This document shows positions 53,152-61,748 of a stretch of 64,000 bases of DNA, in pieces. Position 1 is the stretch's first letter, and every line of letters begins with the position of its first letter. The notes under the pieces are model-generated. The model saw only the letters and a list, made by a program, of their open reading frames with translations. It was not told the DNA's origin and did no database searches. The stretch comes from an uncultured Pelagibacteraceae bacterium (GTDB lineage Bacteria > Pseudomonadota > Alphaproteobacteria > Pelagibacterales > Pelagibacteraceae), in the NCBI GenBank assembly GCA_902527215.1, contig CABZOF010000002.1, positions 351,606 to 415,605 of the forward strand, given 5' to 3'. The translations under genes were made by a program, and so were the position numbers.

Positions 53152-53939
53152 CTTTAAAATTAACTGATAAGCAAATTTTAGACTATAAAAAAGATGGCGT
53201 AATTTTAATCAAAAAAGCTTTTTTGCCTTGGATTGAAAAACTTAGAAAGGGATTTCAAAAAGTATTAAATAAACCAAGTTCACATGGAAGAGAAAATGTT
53301 TCAAAACAACATGGAGGAAGATTTTTTGAGGACTATTGTAATTGGCAAAGAATAGATGAATTTAAAGATTTTATTTTTAATTCACCAGCTGCAGAAATTG
53401 TTGCTCAATCAACTCAATCTAATAAAATTCAGGTATTCCATGAGCACATTTTCTTAAAGGAACCTGGCACAAAAAAAGAAACTCCATGGCATCAAGATCT
53501 TCCATATTATTGCGTAGACGGAAATGATACAGGAAGTTTCTGGATACCATTAGATAGTGTATCAAAAGATAACTCTCTAAAAGTTTTAAAAGGATCCCAC
53601 AAGTTACCAATGTTAGTAAGACCTACTAAATGGTCAAATGACACATTTTGGTATAAAAATAACAAGAGTTTTATGGACATTCCAAATATAGATAAAAATA
53701 ATATTTTTAGTACAGAGATGGATATGGGAGATGCAATATTATTTAATTTTAAAGCTTTACATTCATCTTCAGGAAATAGTGACAAAAAAAGTCGTAAAGC
53801 TTTTTCTGCAAGATTTATTGGAGACGATGTAAGATACATTGATAGAAAAGAAGAAACTTCCCCACCTTTCGCTGGAATAGATTTAAAACCAGGGGATAAA
53901 ATGAGAAAAGACTGGTTTCCTGTAGTTTGGAGTAATTAA
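53148..53939 (+). CDS. PhyH-family Fe(II)/2-oxoglutarate-type dioxygenase
   Basis: This 263-aa protein starts with GTG overlapping the mtnP stop (GTGA). The double-stranded beta-helix iron triad is visible: His115 and Asp117 in TPWHQDLPYY, and His205 in KALHSSSGN, with Arg216/Arg222 as likely 2-oxoglutarate anchor. It is wedged between mtnP and mtnA with no spacing, so it probably acts on a methylthio-sugar or a downstream product. The substrate cannot be told from sequence. Ectoine- or phosphonate-type hydroxylation are family alternatives. Confidence 0.78.
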   Translation: MTLKLTDKQILDYKKDGVILIKKAFLPWIEKLRKGFQKVLNKPSSHGRENVSKQHGGRFFEDYCNWQRIDEFKDFIFNSPAAEIVAQSTQSNKIQVFHEHIFLKEPGTKKETPWHQDLPYYCVDGNDTGSFWIPLDSVSKDNSLKVLKGSHKLPMLVRPTKWSNDTFWYKNNKSFMDIPNIDKNNIFSTEMDMGDAILFNFKALHSSSGNSDKKSRKAFSARFIGDDVRYIDRKEETSPPFAGIDLKPGDKMRKDWFPVVWSN

Positions 53940-55013
53940 ATGAGAATAAATGGAAAAAAATATAGAACAATTTGGTATGAAAATAATGTAGTAAAAATAA
54001 TTGATCAAACCAAACTTCCACATCATTTTATTATTAAAGATTTAAAGACAATAAAAGATTCAGTAAAGGCAATAAAAACTATGGAGGTAAGAGGTGCACC
54101 TCTTATTGGTGGAGCTGCTGCTTATGGAATAGTATTGGCAATACAAGAAAATAAAAATTTAGATTTCATTAAAAAAAGTTCAGAAGAATTAGTTAATTCA
54201 AGACCTACAGCTATAAACTTGCAATGGGCAGTTCATAGAATGAATAATAAATTATCATTTGTGAAGCCTGATGAATTATTGGATGTAGCATTAAAAGAAG
54301 CAAAATTAATATGTGATGAGGACGTAAAATTTTGTGAGAATATAGGATTTAATGGACTAAAAATAATTGAAGAAATTTATAATAAAAATAATAGAACTGT
54401 TAATATCTTAACTCACTGTAATGCAGGGTGGTTAGCAACTATAGATTGGGGGACAGCAACCTCGCCAATTTATCAAGCACATAAAAAAGGAATACCAATT
54501 CATGTATGGGTCGATGAAACAAGACCAAGAAATCAAGGGGCAAATCTAACTTCGTTTGAATTAAACGAAGAGGGTATACCAAATACAATTATTACAGATA
54601 ATACTGGTGGTATTTTAATGCAAAGAGGAGAGGTTGATATGTGCATTGTTGGAACAGATAGAACTCTATCAACTGGAGATGTATGCAATAAAATTGGTAC
54701 ATATTTGAAAGCATTAGCAGCACATGATAATAATGTGCCCTTTTATGTGGCTTTGCCAAGCTCCACAATTGATTGGGAAACTAAAGATTATAATAAGATA
54801 CCTATTGAAGTAAGAAATTCTGAGGAACTATCTCATATAGAAGGAAAAGACGAAAAAAATAATATCAACAAAGTTTTAATTTATCCTGAAAACAGTAAAT
54901 CGATGAATTTAGCGTTTGACATAACTCCAGCAAAATATGTAACAGGTTTAATTACAGAGAAAGGTATATGCCAGGCATCAACTGTCGGTTTAAAACAAAT
55001 GTTTAATAGATAA
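53940..55013 (+). CDS. mtnA: Methylthioribose-1-phosphate isomerase
   Basis: This 357-aa protein has the MtnA hallmarks: MEVRGAPLIGGAAAYGI, the catalytic Cys in LTHCNAGWLATIDWG, ETRPRNQGANLTSFEL and the catalytic Asp in VGTDRTLSTGDVCNKIGTY. It converts methylthioribose-1-phosphate to methylthioribulose-1-phosphate. It abuts the dioxygenase stop and shares its last base with the ATG of the sulfatase-like gene. No mtnB, C, D or K is in the window. Confidence 0.93.
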   Translation: MRINGKKYRTIWYENNVVKIIDQTKLPHHFIIKDLKTIKDSVKAIKTMEVRGAPLIGGAAAYGIVLAIQENKNLDFIKKSSEELVNSRPTAINLQWAVHRMNNKLSFVKPDELLDVALKEAKLICDEDVKFCENIGFNGLKIIEEIYNKNNRTVNILTHCNAGWLATIDWGTATSPIYQAHKKGIPIHVWVDETRPRNQGANLTSFELNEEGIPNTIITDNTGGILMQRGEVDMCIVGTDRTLSTGDVCNKIGTYLKALAAHDNNVPFYVALPSSTIDWETKDYNKIPIEVRNSEELSHIEGKDEKNNINKVLIYPENSKSMNLAFDITPAKYVTGLITEKGICQASTVGLKQMFNR

Positions 55014-56596
55014 TGAATAAAGTTAAAAATATTTTATTTATAATGGCTGATCAACTAAGATTTGATTATCTTTCTTGTTATGGTCATCCGCACCTTAAAA
55101 CACCTCATATAGACGGTTTAGCAAAAAAAGGAGTTTTGTTTGAGTCAGCTTATGTCCAAGCTCCTGTTTGTGGCCCATCAAGAGCATCCTATTATACTGG
55201 AAGAACGGTATTTAGCCATGGATCAACTTGGAACCAAATACCTTTGCCAATCGGTGAACTAACAATTGGAGATTATTTGAGGCAATCTGGAATTAGAACT
55301 GGTGTTGTAGGCAAAACACATATGAGACCCGATATAGATGGAATGAATAGACTTGGAATTTCAAAAGATACAGAAATAGGTCTGACGGTTAGTGAACCAG
55401 GTTTTGAGCCTTATGAAAGAGATGATGGTCTTCACCCAAATAACCATATTAAAAACTCAAACAAAAAATTATCTTACAATGAGTGGCTAAATAAACTTGG
55501 ATATGAGGGTGATAATCCTTGGGATAGTTGGGCAAATTCATCAGAGGATGAAAGTGGAAATATTTTGAGTGGATGGAGGTTAAGAAATTCAAATAAACCA
55601 GCAAGAGTTAAAGAAGAACATTCCGAAACTGCATTTATGACAAATAGATCAATGGAGTTTATTCGGGAAAGTGGAGAAAAGCCTTGGTTTTTACATTTAT
55701 CATATATTAAACCTCATTGGCCATACATTGCTCCTGCACCTTATCATAATATGTACTCCTCAAATCAATTTTACTCAGTTCATCGAAGTAATGCTGAAAA
55801 AGAAATAGATCATCCAGTCTACAAAGCTTTCATGGAAAATAATATTTCAAAGACTTTTTCAAGAGAAGAAGTTAGAAACACTGTTCTTTCAGGATACATG
55901 GGATTGATAAAACAAATAGATGATAATCTTGGGAGACTATTTAATTTTCTTGAAGAAAAAAATTATATGAATAATACAATGATAGTTTTTACATCAGATC
56001 ATGGTGATTATCAGGGAGATCATTGGCTAGGAGAAAAAGAACTTTTTCATGAACAAATTGTTAAAGTTCCAATGATAATTTATGATCCAAGTAATTTGTC
56101 AGATAATAATAGGGGAGTAAGAGAAAAAAGATTTGTAGAGGCTATTGATCTGCTTCCAACTTTTTTAGAATCTGTAGATAGTAAAGTAAGTAAACATCGT
56201 CTTGAGGGTCAATCATTGCTAGCAATTATAAGAGGAAATGAAGTCCCTAATTGGAAAAACAGTGTATTTAGTGAAATAGATTATTCATTTAATGAAGCAA
56301 GAAAAATTCTTAATATTGGAGCATCAGATGCAAGAGCATATATGATAAGAAATGATAGATGGAAGTATATTTATTACAAAGGTTTCCCACCTCAATTATT
56401 TGATTTAAAAAATGATCCAGATGAATTCAATGATTTAGGACAATCATCAGATCATAAAAAAATTATTGATAAAATGAAGGATATATTGCTTCAAAGAATT
56501 ACAAATAGAAAAAATAGGGTTGCAGCAACAGATGAATTTGTTTTAAAAGAAAGAGATTATACAAAAGATGATGGAATTATGATAGGAGTTTGGTAA
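55013..56596 (+). CDS. Sulfatase / phosphonate-monoester-hydrolase-like enzyme of the alkaline phosphatase superfamily
   Basis: This 527-aa protein has no signal peptide and so appears cytoplasmic. The formylglycine site is CGPSRASYYTGR with Cys53. Metal residues are seen in MADQLRFD (Asp13) and SDHGDYQGDHWLGEK. It hydrolyses a sulfate ester, phosphodiester or phosphonate ester. Activation of Cys53 needs a formylglycine-generating enzyme not in this window. It is fourth in the mtnP-PhyH-mtnA run with overlapping or abutting starts. Confidence 0.82.
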   Translation: MNKVKNILFIMADQLRFDYLSCYGHPHLKTPHIDGLAKKGVLFESAYVQAPVCGPSRASYYTGRTVFSHGSTWNQIPLPIGELTIGDYLRQSGIRTGVVGKTHMRPDIDGMNRLGISKDTEIGLTVSEPGFEPYERDDGLHPNNHIKNSNKKLSYNEWLNKLGYEGDNPWDSWANSSEDESGNILSGWRLRNSNKPARVKEEHSETAFMTNRSMEFIRESGEKPWFLHLSYIKPHWPYIAPAPYHNMYSSNQFYSVHRSNAEKEIDHPVYKAFMENNISKTFSREEVRNTVLSGYMGLIKQIDDNLGRLFNFLEEKNYMNNTMIVFTSDHGDYQGDHWLGEKELFHEQIVKVPMIIYDPSNLSDNNRGVREKRFVEAIDLLPTFLESVDSKVSKHRLEGQSLLAIIRGNEVPNWKNSVFSEIDYSFNEARKILNIGASDARAYMIRNDRWKYIYYKGFPPQLFDLKNDPDEFNDLGQSSDHKKIIDKMKDILLQRITNRKNRVAATDEFVLKERDYTKDDGIMIGVW

Positions 56597-56934
56597 TGAA
56601 CCCTTTAATATTGTCGCTAATTTGTCTAGTTTCAGTAGGGGTATCTGCAAATTTAATAAAATTAATTCGTGGAAATAGAATTTTATTAATTATTTCTTTA
56701 TTGCCCTGTATTTATATATTTATCTTTGGTTTATATGCAACTTTAGGTCCAATGGATTTATATAAAGATGGTACAGATAATTTTTATGATCGGAATCCAG
56801 GTAAAGAATTACCAATAGTGTTTGTATTATTAAAATTTTATCAATATATTTTAATGATTGTAGGTGCAGTTTTTGGCTTTATTTATTTTAATTATATAAA
56901 AAAAATAAAAGATACTAGTGAGCCATCAGACTAG
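56590..56934 (+). CDS. Small three-helix membrane protein (114 aa), unknown
   Basis: This 114-aa product has hydrophobic helices at about 4-22, 31-50 and 79-100 and a Glu/Asp-bearing loop DGTDNFYDRNPGKELP. It overlaps the sulfatase-like gene by 7 nt and converges on the TRAP gene with a 20-nt overlap. No family is recognised. It is probably the last gene of the mtnP operon. Confidence 0.55.
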   Translation: MVMNPLILSLICLVSVGVSANLIKLIRGNRILLIISLLPCIYIFIFGLYATLGPMDLYKDGTDNFYDRNPGKELPIVFVLLKFYQYILMIVGAVFGFIYFNYIKKIKDTSEPSD

Positions 56935-58225
56935 GCAAATATAAACAAATTGCAGGAAAAGCAATAATTAAAGCAAGCCTAATTACGTCAGTCATTAAGA
57001 ATGGAAGAGTACCAAACCATATAGTTTGCAAAGGTGTTTTTTGCATTACACCTTTAATAACGAATAAATTCATTCCAACAGGAGGTGAAATCAATCCAAA
57101 TTCAACAACTATTACTGCAAATATACCAAACCAAACAGGATCAATTCCAGCATCAATAATCACTGGATAAAATACTGGAATAGTTAAAAATAACATTGCC
57201 AAAGAGTCCATTACAGTACCAAGAACTAAATAAATTGCACAAATTACTAAAATTATTCCTAATGGAGTAAGCTCAAGATAATTTATAAAATCAACAACCG
57301 CAAAAGGTAACTGTGTGACAGTTATAAGATAATTAAATATACTTGCACCAATAACAATTAAATATAAAGAACCAACAGTTTTTATAGTGGCCCATAAAGC
57401 ATCTTTCAATAAACTTAATTTTAATTGACCTCTAAAAAAAATAAAAATTAAAACTAAAATTACACCTACTGCAGCACTTTCTGTTGCTGTAAAAAAACCT
57501 AAATAAAGTCCACCCATCATGATTGCAAATATTAAAAAAATTGGAAAAACTTTTGATAATGCAGAAATTCTTTCCTTCAAAGGCATTTTTGTTCCATAAC
57601 CGCCTTGTGAGGGATAAATTAAAAGATAAATTCTAATAGCAATCATATACAGTACCACTGCTATTATTCCTGGTATCAGTGCAGCAAAAAATAATTCTTG
57701 AACAGACTGTTCAGTTAAATAAGCATATATTACTAAAATTACACTTGGAGGAATTATGATTCCAAGCGTTCCACCAGATGCAATAGATCCGCTTATTAGG
57801 GCATCACTGTAACCATGTCTTCTCATTTCAGGGCCTGCCATTTGAGACATTGTTGCAGCTGTTGCAATCGATGATCCACAAATCATTCCAAATCCAGCGC
57901 ATGCCCCTACAGTAGACATCGCTAAACCACCTTTGTAATGGCCCACTATTGCATAGGCTGCGTCATATAAATTTCTTGATAAATTTGAACTGTTGGCAAG
58001 ATTTCCCATTAGAACAAATAAAGGCAACACTGATAATGTATATTTTGAGACAGCATCAAAAGGAGCAGTTCCCAAAACAAATATTGCAGGGTCAAATCCT
58101 GAAATCATTGCAAAGCCAGTAAAACCAACAACCAACATTGCAATTCCTATTGGTACGTTTAATACCATCAAAATTAATACAGCAGCAAAAGACAATCCAC
58201 CATTAATTACAGCTTCTAATCCCAT
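56915..58225 (-). CDS. dctM: TRAP transporter large membrane subunit
   Basis: This 436-aa protein has about 12-13 helices and the DctM-type segments GGLAMSTVGACAGFGMICGSS, SGGTLGIIIPPSVILVIYAYLT and EFGLISPPVGMNLFVIKGV. Its small-subunit partner ends at its start (1-nt overlap) and the binding protein is probably the one at 59686 on the other strand. The cargo is likely an organic or aromatic acid, judged only from neighbours. Confidence 0.9.
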   Translation of the reverse strand: MGLEAVINGGLSFAAVLILMVLNVPIGIAMLVVGFTGFAMISGFDPAIFVLGTAPFDAVSKYTLSVLPLFVLMGNLANSSNLSRNLYDAAYAIVGHYKGGLAMSTVGACAGFGMICGSSIATAATMSQMAGPEMRRHGYSDALISGSIASGGTLGIIIPPSVILVIYAYLTEQSVQELFFAALIPGIIAVVLYMIAIRIYLLIYPSQGGYGTKMPLKERISALSKVFPIFLIFAIMMGGLYLGFFTATESAAVGVILVLIFIFFRGQLKLSLLKDALWATIKTVGSLYLIVIGASIFNYLITVTQLPFAVVDFINYLELTPLGIILVICAIYLVLGTVMDSLAMLFLTIPVFYPVIIDAGIDPVWFGIFAVIVVEFGLISPPVGMNLFVIKGVMQKTPLQTIWFGTLPFLMTDVIRLALIIAFPAICLYLPSLMAH

Positions 58226-58716
58226 TACAAATTCTCAGCTTTTGAATTAATTTTAAAAATAGTTTTGATAAACCATAAGATGATAGCAAAAACACTTAAC
58301 CACATCCCAATTGAGCATATGAAATAAAAAGGATAAAAATAAAGCTCTAGATCAATCGTTACTCTTTGATTGTTCATAAATTTGTATGATGTCAAAGTAG
58401 TAGAGTATGCCATTAAGGACATAATCGATATCATTAAAACAAATTTTAAAATTATCAAATAAGTTTTAAATAAACCCAAATTTAAATTATTTATAAAATC
58501 TGCTGAAACATTAGCATTTAAATAAAATGCTCTTGGCATTGCAAGGAAAGCTACTAATGCCATTCCTATTTCAACTAACTCTATTGTACCTGTAACTGGA
58601 GAATTTAAAAATCGTCTTCCAAAAACATCACAAAAAGTTAATACAGCTAATAAAAACAAAACAATACCTGAAGCTATCGCCGAATAATCAAAAACTTTAC
58701 TGACTTTAGAAATCAT
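58225..58716 (-). CDS. dctQ: TRAP transporter small membrane subunit
   Basis: This 163-aa, four-helix protein has DVFGRRFLNSPVTGTIELVEIGMAL-type DctQ features, namely the charged GRRF loop and the TIELVE helix start. It overlaps the large subunit gene by 1 nt. It diverges from the FAH-family gene across 67 bp that must hold both promoters. Confidence 0.88.
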   Translation of the reverse strand: MISKVSKVFDYSAIASGIVLFLLAVLTFCDVFGRRFLNSPVTGTIELVEIGMALVAFLAMPRAFYLNANVSADFINNLNLGLFKTYLIILKFVLMISIMSLMAYSTTLTSYKFMNNQRVTIDLELYFYPFYFICSIGMWLSVFAIILWFIKTIFKINSKAENL

Positions 58717-58783
58717 AAAAATGTTGCTTCAAATTATTTAAACATTAACATATAAGTAGTTTCAAAAATAGAAAGTATTAATC

Positions 58784-59635
58784 ATGAAGTTTATTTCTTT
58801 TAAACATAATAAACAAAATAAGTTCGGTATTATAAATAATAATAAAATTACAGATCTAACTGGAAAAATATCTAATTCGAATACACTTAAAGATTTAATT
58901 TCAAATCAAGGCATTGAAGAAGCGAAATCTTATGCAACAAATAATCCAGGCAATATTAATGTCTCTGATATTGAATATTTACCATTAATTCCAAATCCTG
59001 GAAAAATTATTTGTGTAGGTTTAAATTATAGTGAACACGTTAAAGAAACCAACAGAACTGTTGAAGAGAATCCAGTAATTTTTCATCGATTTCCAGAAAG
59101 TCAAACTGCACACTTACAACCAATTCAAAGACCCGTTGTTTCACAAAGTTTAGATTTTGAAGGTGAGATGGCAGTAATTATGGGTGAAGGCGGTAAACAT
59201 ATAAAACCTGAGGATGCTTTAAAACATATAATTGGTTATTCCTGTTACAATGAGAGCACTGTAAGAGAGTGGCAGAGACATACTAGACAATTTGGGATGG
59301 GTAAAAACTTTGAAAAAACTGGGAGTTTTGGTCCACACATGGTTTTAGCCGAAGACATTAATAATTATAAAAATTTTACAATTGAAACTAGATTAAATGG
59401 CGAAGTCATGCAAAACGCAAAATTAAGTCAACTTATTTTTGATATTCCAATTTTAATTTCTTATGTTTCTAAAGCTATGGCTTGGAGAGCAGGTGATGTA
59501 CTAGTCACAGGTACGCCTGGAGGTGTAGGTTTTAAAAGAAATCCTCCAGTATTTATGAAGCCTGGAGATAATGTTGAAATAGAAATCACAGAAATTGGGA
59601 CTTTATCTAATACAATTAAGGATGAAATAATCTAA
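58784..59635 (+). CDS. Fumarylacetoacetate hydrolase (FAH) family enzyme
   Basis: This 283-aa protein has the FAH catalytic fold: GKIICVGLNYSEHVKE, metal ligands in SLDFEGEMAVIMG, YNESTVREWQRHT, GKNFEKTGSFGPHMV and VTGTPGGVGF. Such enzymes hydrolyse C-C bonds of acylpyruvates, or hydrate or decarboxylate ring-cleavage products. With an extradiol dioxygenase and flavin hydroxylase downstream, it could process the opened aromatic ring. It lies 50 bp before the TRAP binding protein. Confidence 0.85.
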   Translation: MKFISFKHNKQNKFGIINNNKITDLTGKISNSNTLKDLISNQGIEEAKSYATNNPGNINVSDIEYLPLIPNPGKIICVGLNYSEHVKETNRTVEENPVIFHRFPESQTAHLQPIQRPVVSQSLDFEGEMAVIMGEGGKHIKPEDALKHIIGYSCYNESTVREWQRHTRQFGMGKNFEKTGSFGPHMVLAEDINNYKNFTIETRLNGEVMQNAKLSQLIFDIPILISYVSKAMAWRAGDVLVTGTPGGVGFKRNPPVFMKPGDNVEIEITEIGTLSNTIKDEII

Positions 59636-59685
59636 TTTTCAAGTTAAACTTTCCTATAATTATTTAATAATAAGAGGGGATTAAC

Positions 59686-60699
59686 ATGAAAAAAAAAATA
59701 ATTGGTTTTGTTATAGGAATTTTTTCCTTAAGCATTATTAGCACGGCATCAGCAACAGAATTAAAGTTAGCAACTTTTGAACCACCAAAAGCATTTATAG
59801 CAAGTAAGATTTTAGCTGCTTGGGCAGATAAAGTTAACAAATGTTCAAATGGTGCTTTAAACGTTAAAATGTATGCAGGAGGAGTATTAGGAAGTCCTCC
59901 TAAACAATACGATATAGTAACTTCAGGAGTTGCAGATATATCTTGGACTGTTCTCGGATATATTGGTGGTCAATTTCCTTTAAGTTCAGTTGTAGAACTA
60001 CCATTTTTAACTAAAACTTCAAAAGCTGGCTCTAGAGCTTTAAACACTCTTTTTGAAGAAGGTTACCTAGATAAAGAAATGGCAGGAATTAAACTAATAG
60101 GACTTCATTCGAATCCAGGATACCAAATCCATATGAAAGATACAAAAGTAGTTAAGCCTGCGGACTTTAAAGGAAAAAAAATGAGAGTTCCAAGCAAAAT
60201 AGCTGGAACGATTCTTAAAACTTTAGGAGCAACTGGGGTTAAAGTACCAGCACCAGGAACTTCAGAAGCCTTAAATAAAGGTGTTATTGATGGAACGCCT
60301 TTCCCATACACAGCAATTGGTTCATTTAGATTATTTGATGTTACTAAATACCATACAGAAGTTAACATCACTAATGCTACTTTTGGATTGATTATGAATG
60401 AAGGGAAATATAACGGTCTTTCTTCAGCAGCAAAAGGTTGTGTTGATAAACATTCAGGTCAATGGTTTGGCGATTGGGCATCTAATTTAATTGATACTCA
60501 GAATGCCAAGATGAGAGTTCAAGTAGAAAACACTCCAGGACACGAAATAACTGTTGCATCAGACTCAGTGTTAGCTGAATACAAAAAAATATTAGCTCCA
60601 ATCGAATCAGACTGGTTAGCAGAAATGAAAGGCAAAGGTCTTGATGGAGATGCTGTATTAAAAAGAGCAAGAGAAGTAATTTCTAAAATAGACGGTTAA
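59686..60699 (+). CDS. dctP: TRAP transporter periplasmic solute-binding protein
   Basis: This 337-aa DctP protein has a signal peptide (about 1-23, ending STASA). It has ILAAWADKVNKCSNGALNVKMYAGG, the binding-site Arg segment FKGKKMRVPSK (about 163-173) and NKGVIDGTPFPYTAIG. It follows an AGAGGGGA Shine-Dalgarno. It is separated from its presumed DctQM genes by the FAH gene and strand inversion. A hairpin follows it, consistent with high expression. The substrate may be an aromatic carboxylate (context only). Confidence 0.88.
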   Translation: MKKKIIGFVIGIFSLSIISTASATELKLATFEPPKAFIASKILAAWADKVNKCSNGALNVKMYAGGVLGSPPKQYDIVTSGVADISWTVLGYIGGQFPLSSVVELPFLTKTSKAGSRALNTLFEEGYLDKEMAGIKLIGLHSNPGYQIHMKDTKVVKPADFKGKKMRVPSKIAGTILKTLGATGVKVPAPGTSEALNKGVIDGTPFPYTAIGSFRLFDVTKYHTEVNITNATFGLIMNEGKYNGLSSAAKGCVDKHSGQWFGDWASNLIDTQNAKMRVQVENTPGHEITVASDSVLAEYKKILAPIESDWLAEMKGKGLDGDAVLKRAREVISKIDG

Positions 60700-60710
60700 T
60701 AGTTAAATTC

Positions 60711-60739
60711 GAGCCCGCTAATTTCATAGCGGGCTCTTT
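60711..60739 (+). terminator. Hairpin after dctP
   Basis: GAGCCCGCTA (60711-60720) pairs perfectly with TAGCGGGCTC (60727-60736) across a 6-nt loop, followed only by TTTC. It could be a weak terminator or an mRNA-stabilising hairpin between the binding-protein gene and the dioxygenase gene, which starts 23 bp later. Confidence 0.6.
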
Positions 60740-60761
60740 CAAAATTAAGTATAATAATAAA

Positions 60762-61733
60762 ATGGCAGTAAAAGCTTTAAGTTATATTGGAGTTAATTCA
60801 GATAAATTTGAGGATTGGTCAGATTATTCTCAGAAATATCTCGGCATGCAACAGATGGACCGTGGAAAAGAAATTCTGTCTTTTAGAATGGATGACCAAA
60901 AACAACGATTAACAATCACTGGTGATAAAGGAGATGGATTAGGATTTTTAGGATGGGAAGTTGAGAGCAAAGAAGATCTTCAAACCTTTGCAAATAAATT
61001 AGAAGAAAATAAAATAGTAGTAAATCACGGAAAGACTTCTTTTGCTGACAAACGTTTTGTTGAGGATTTAATATATTTTAACGACCCACAAGGAAATCGT
61101 ATTGAGCTTGTGTATAAGCCTATGTTAGATACAGATCCGTTTAAACCAGGTAGGCCAATTTCTGGATTTAAGACTGGACCACTTGGTATGGGACATGCAG
61201 TTGTACATGTTAAAAATATTGATGATTTAATTCCTTTTTACAGAGACGTAATGGGTTTTAAGATAAGTGATTATAGTCATACCCCAATATCTTTATGCTT
61301 TTTTCATGTTAATGGCAGACATCATAGTTTAGCTTTATTTGGTTCAGGTGGAACAGGATTCCATCATTTTATGGTTGAATACAACAACTTAGATGATGTA
61401 GGTCAAGGGTATGACTTGTTACAATACAAGGATAACGCAATTGCTTATACAATGGGACGACATACCAATGATTATATGACGTCATTTTATTCAATTACAC
61501 CATCTGGTTTTTTTATTGAAAATGGATGGGGTGGGAGGATTATCAATCCGGATACATGGCAGCCTATTGAAACATTCGAGGGGCCTAGTTTTTGGGGACA
61601 TGAAAGACTTTATTTACCAGATGATGAGAGAATGAAATTTAGAAATAAAAGACTTGAAACTGCATCCCAAGGAAAACAAGCTCCATTGTTAATCGATTGT
61701 CCTTGGTTATATTCAAATTTAAAAAATAAATAA
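60762..61733 (+). CDS. Type I extradiol ring-cleavage dioxygenase (BphC-like)
   Basis: This 323-aa two-domain VOC-fold protein keeps the active C-terminal iron site: His145 in GMGHAVVHV, the HHFMVEY pair at 201-202 and Glu253 in GFFIENGWG, with acid-base His234 in GRHTNDYMTSFY. This pattern is that of 2,3-dihydroxybiphenyl 1,2-dioxygenase and relatives, which open catechol rings beside the two hydroxyls. The following flavin hydroxylase could make its catechol substrate. The natural substrate is unknown. Confidence 0.87.
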   Translation: MAVKALSYIGVNSDKFEDWSDYSQKYLGMQQMDRGKEILSFRMDDQKQRLTITGDKGDGLGFLGWEVESKEDLQTFANKLEENKIVVNHGKTSFADKRFVEDLIYFNDPQGNRIELVYKPMLDTDPFKPGRPISGFKTGPLGMGHAVVHVKNIDDLIPFYRDVMGFKISDYSHTPISLCFFHVNGRHHSLALFGSGGTGFHHFMVEYNNLDDVGQGYDLLQYKDNAIAYTMGRHTNDYMTSFYSITPSGFFIENGWGGRIINPDTWQPIETFEGPSFWGHERLYLPDDERMKFRNKRLETASQGKQAPLLIDCPWLYSNLKNK

Positions 61734-61748
61734 TTTCTAAAAATATCA

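Noticed and set aside
53507..53839. 110-codon reverse frame over the PhyH gene
   Set aside because: It overlaps the iron-binding motifs of the plus-strand gene and has no independent support.
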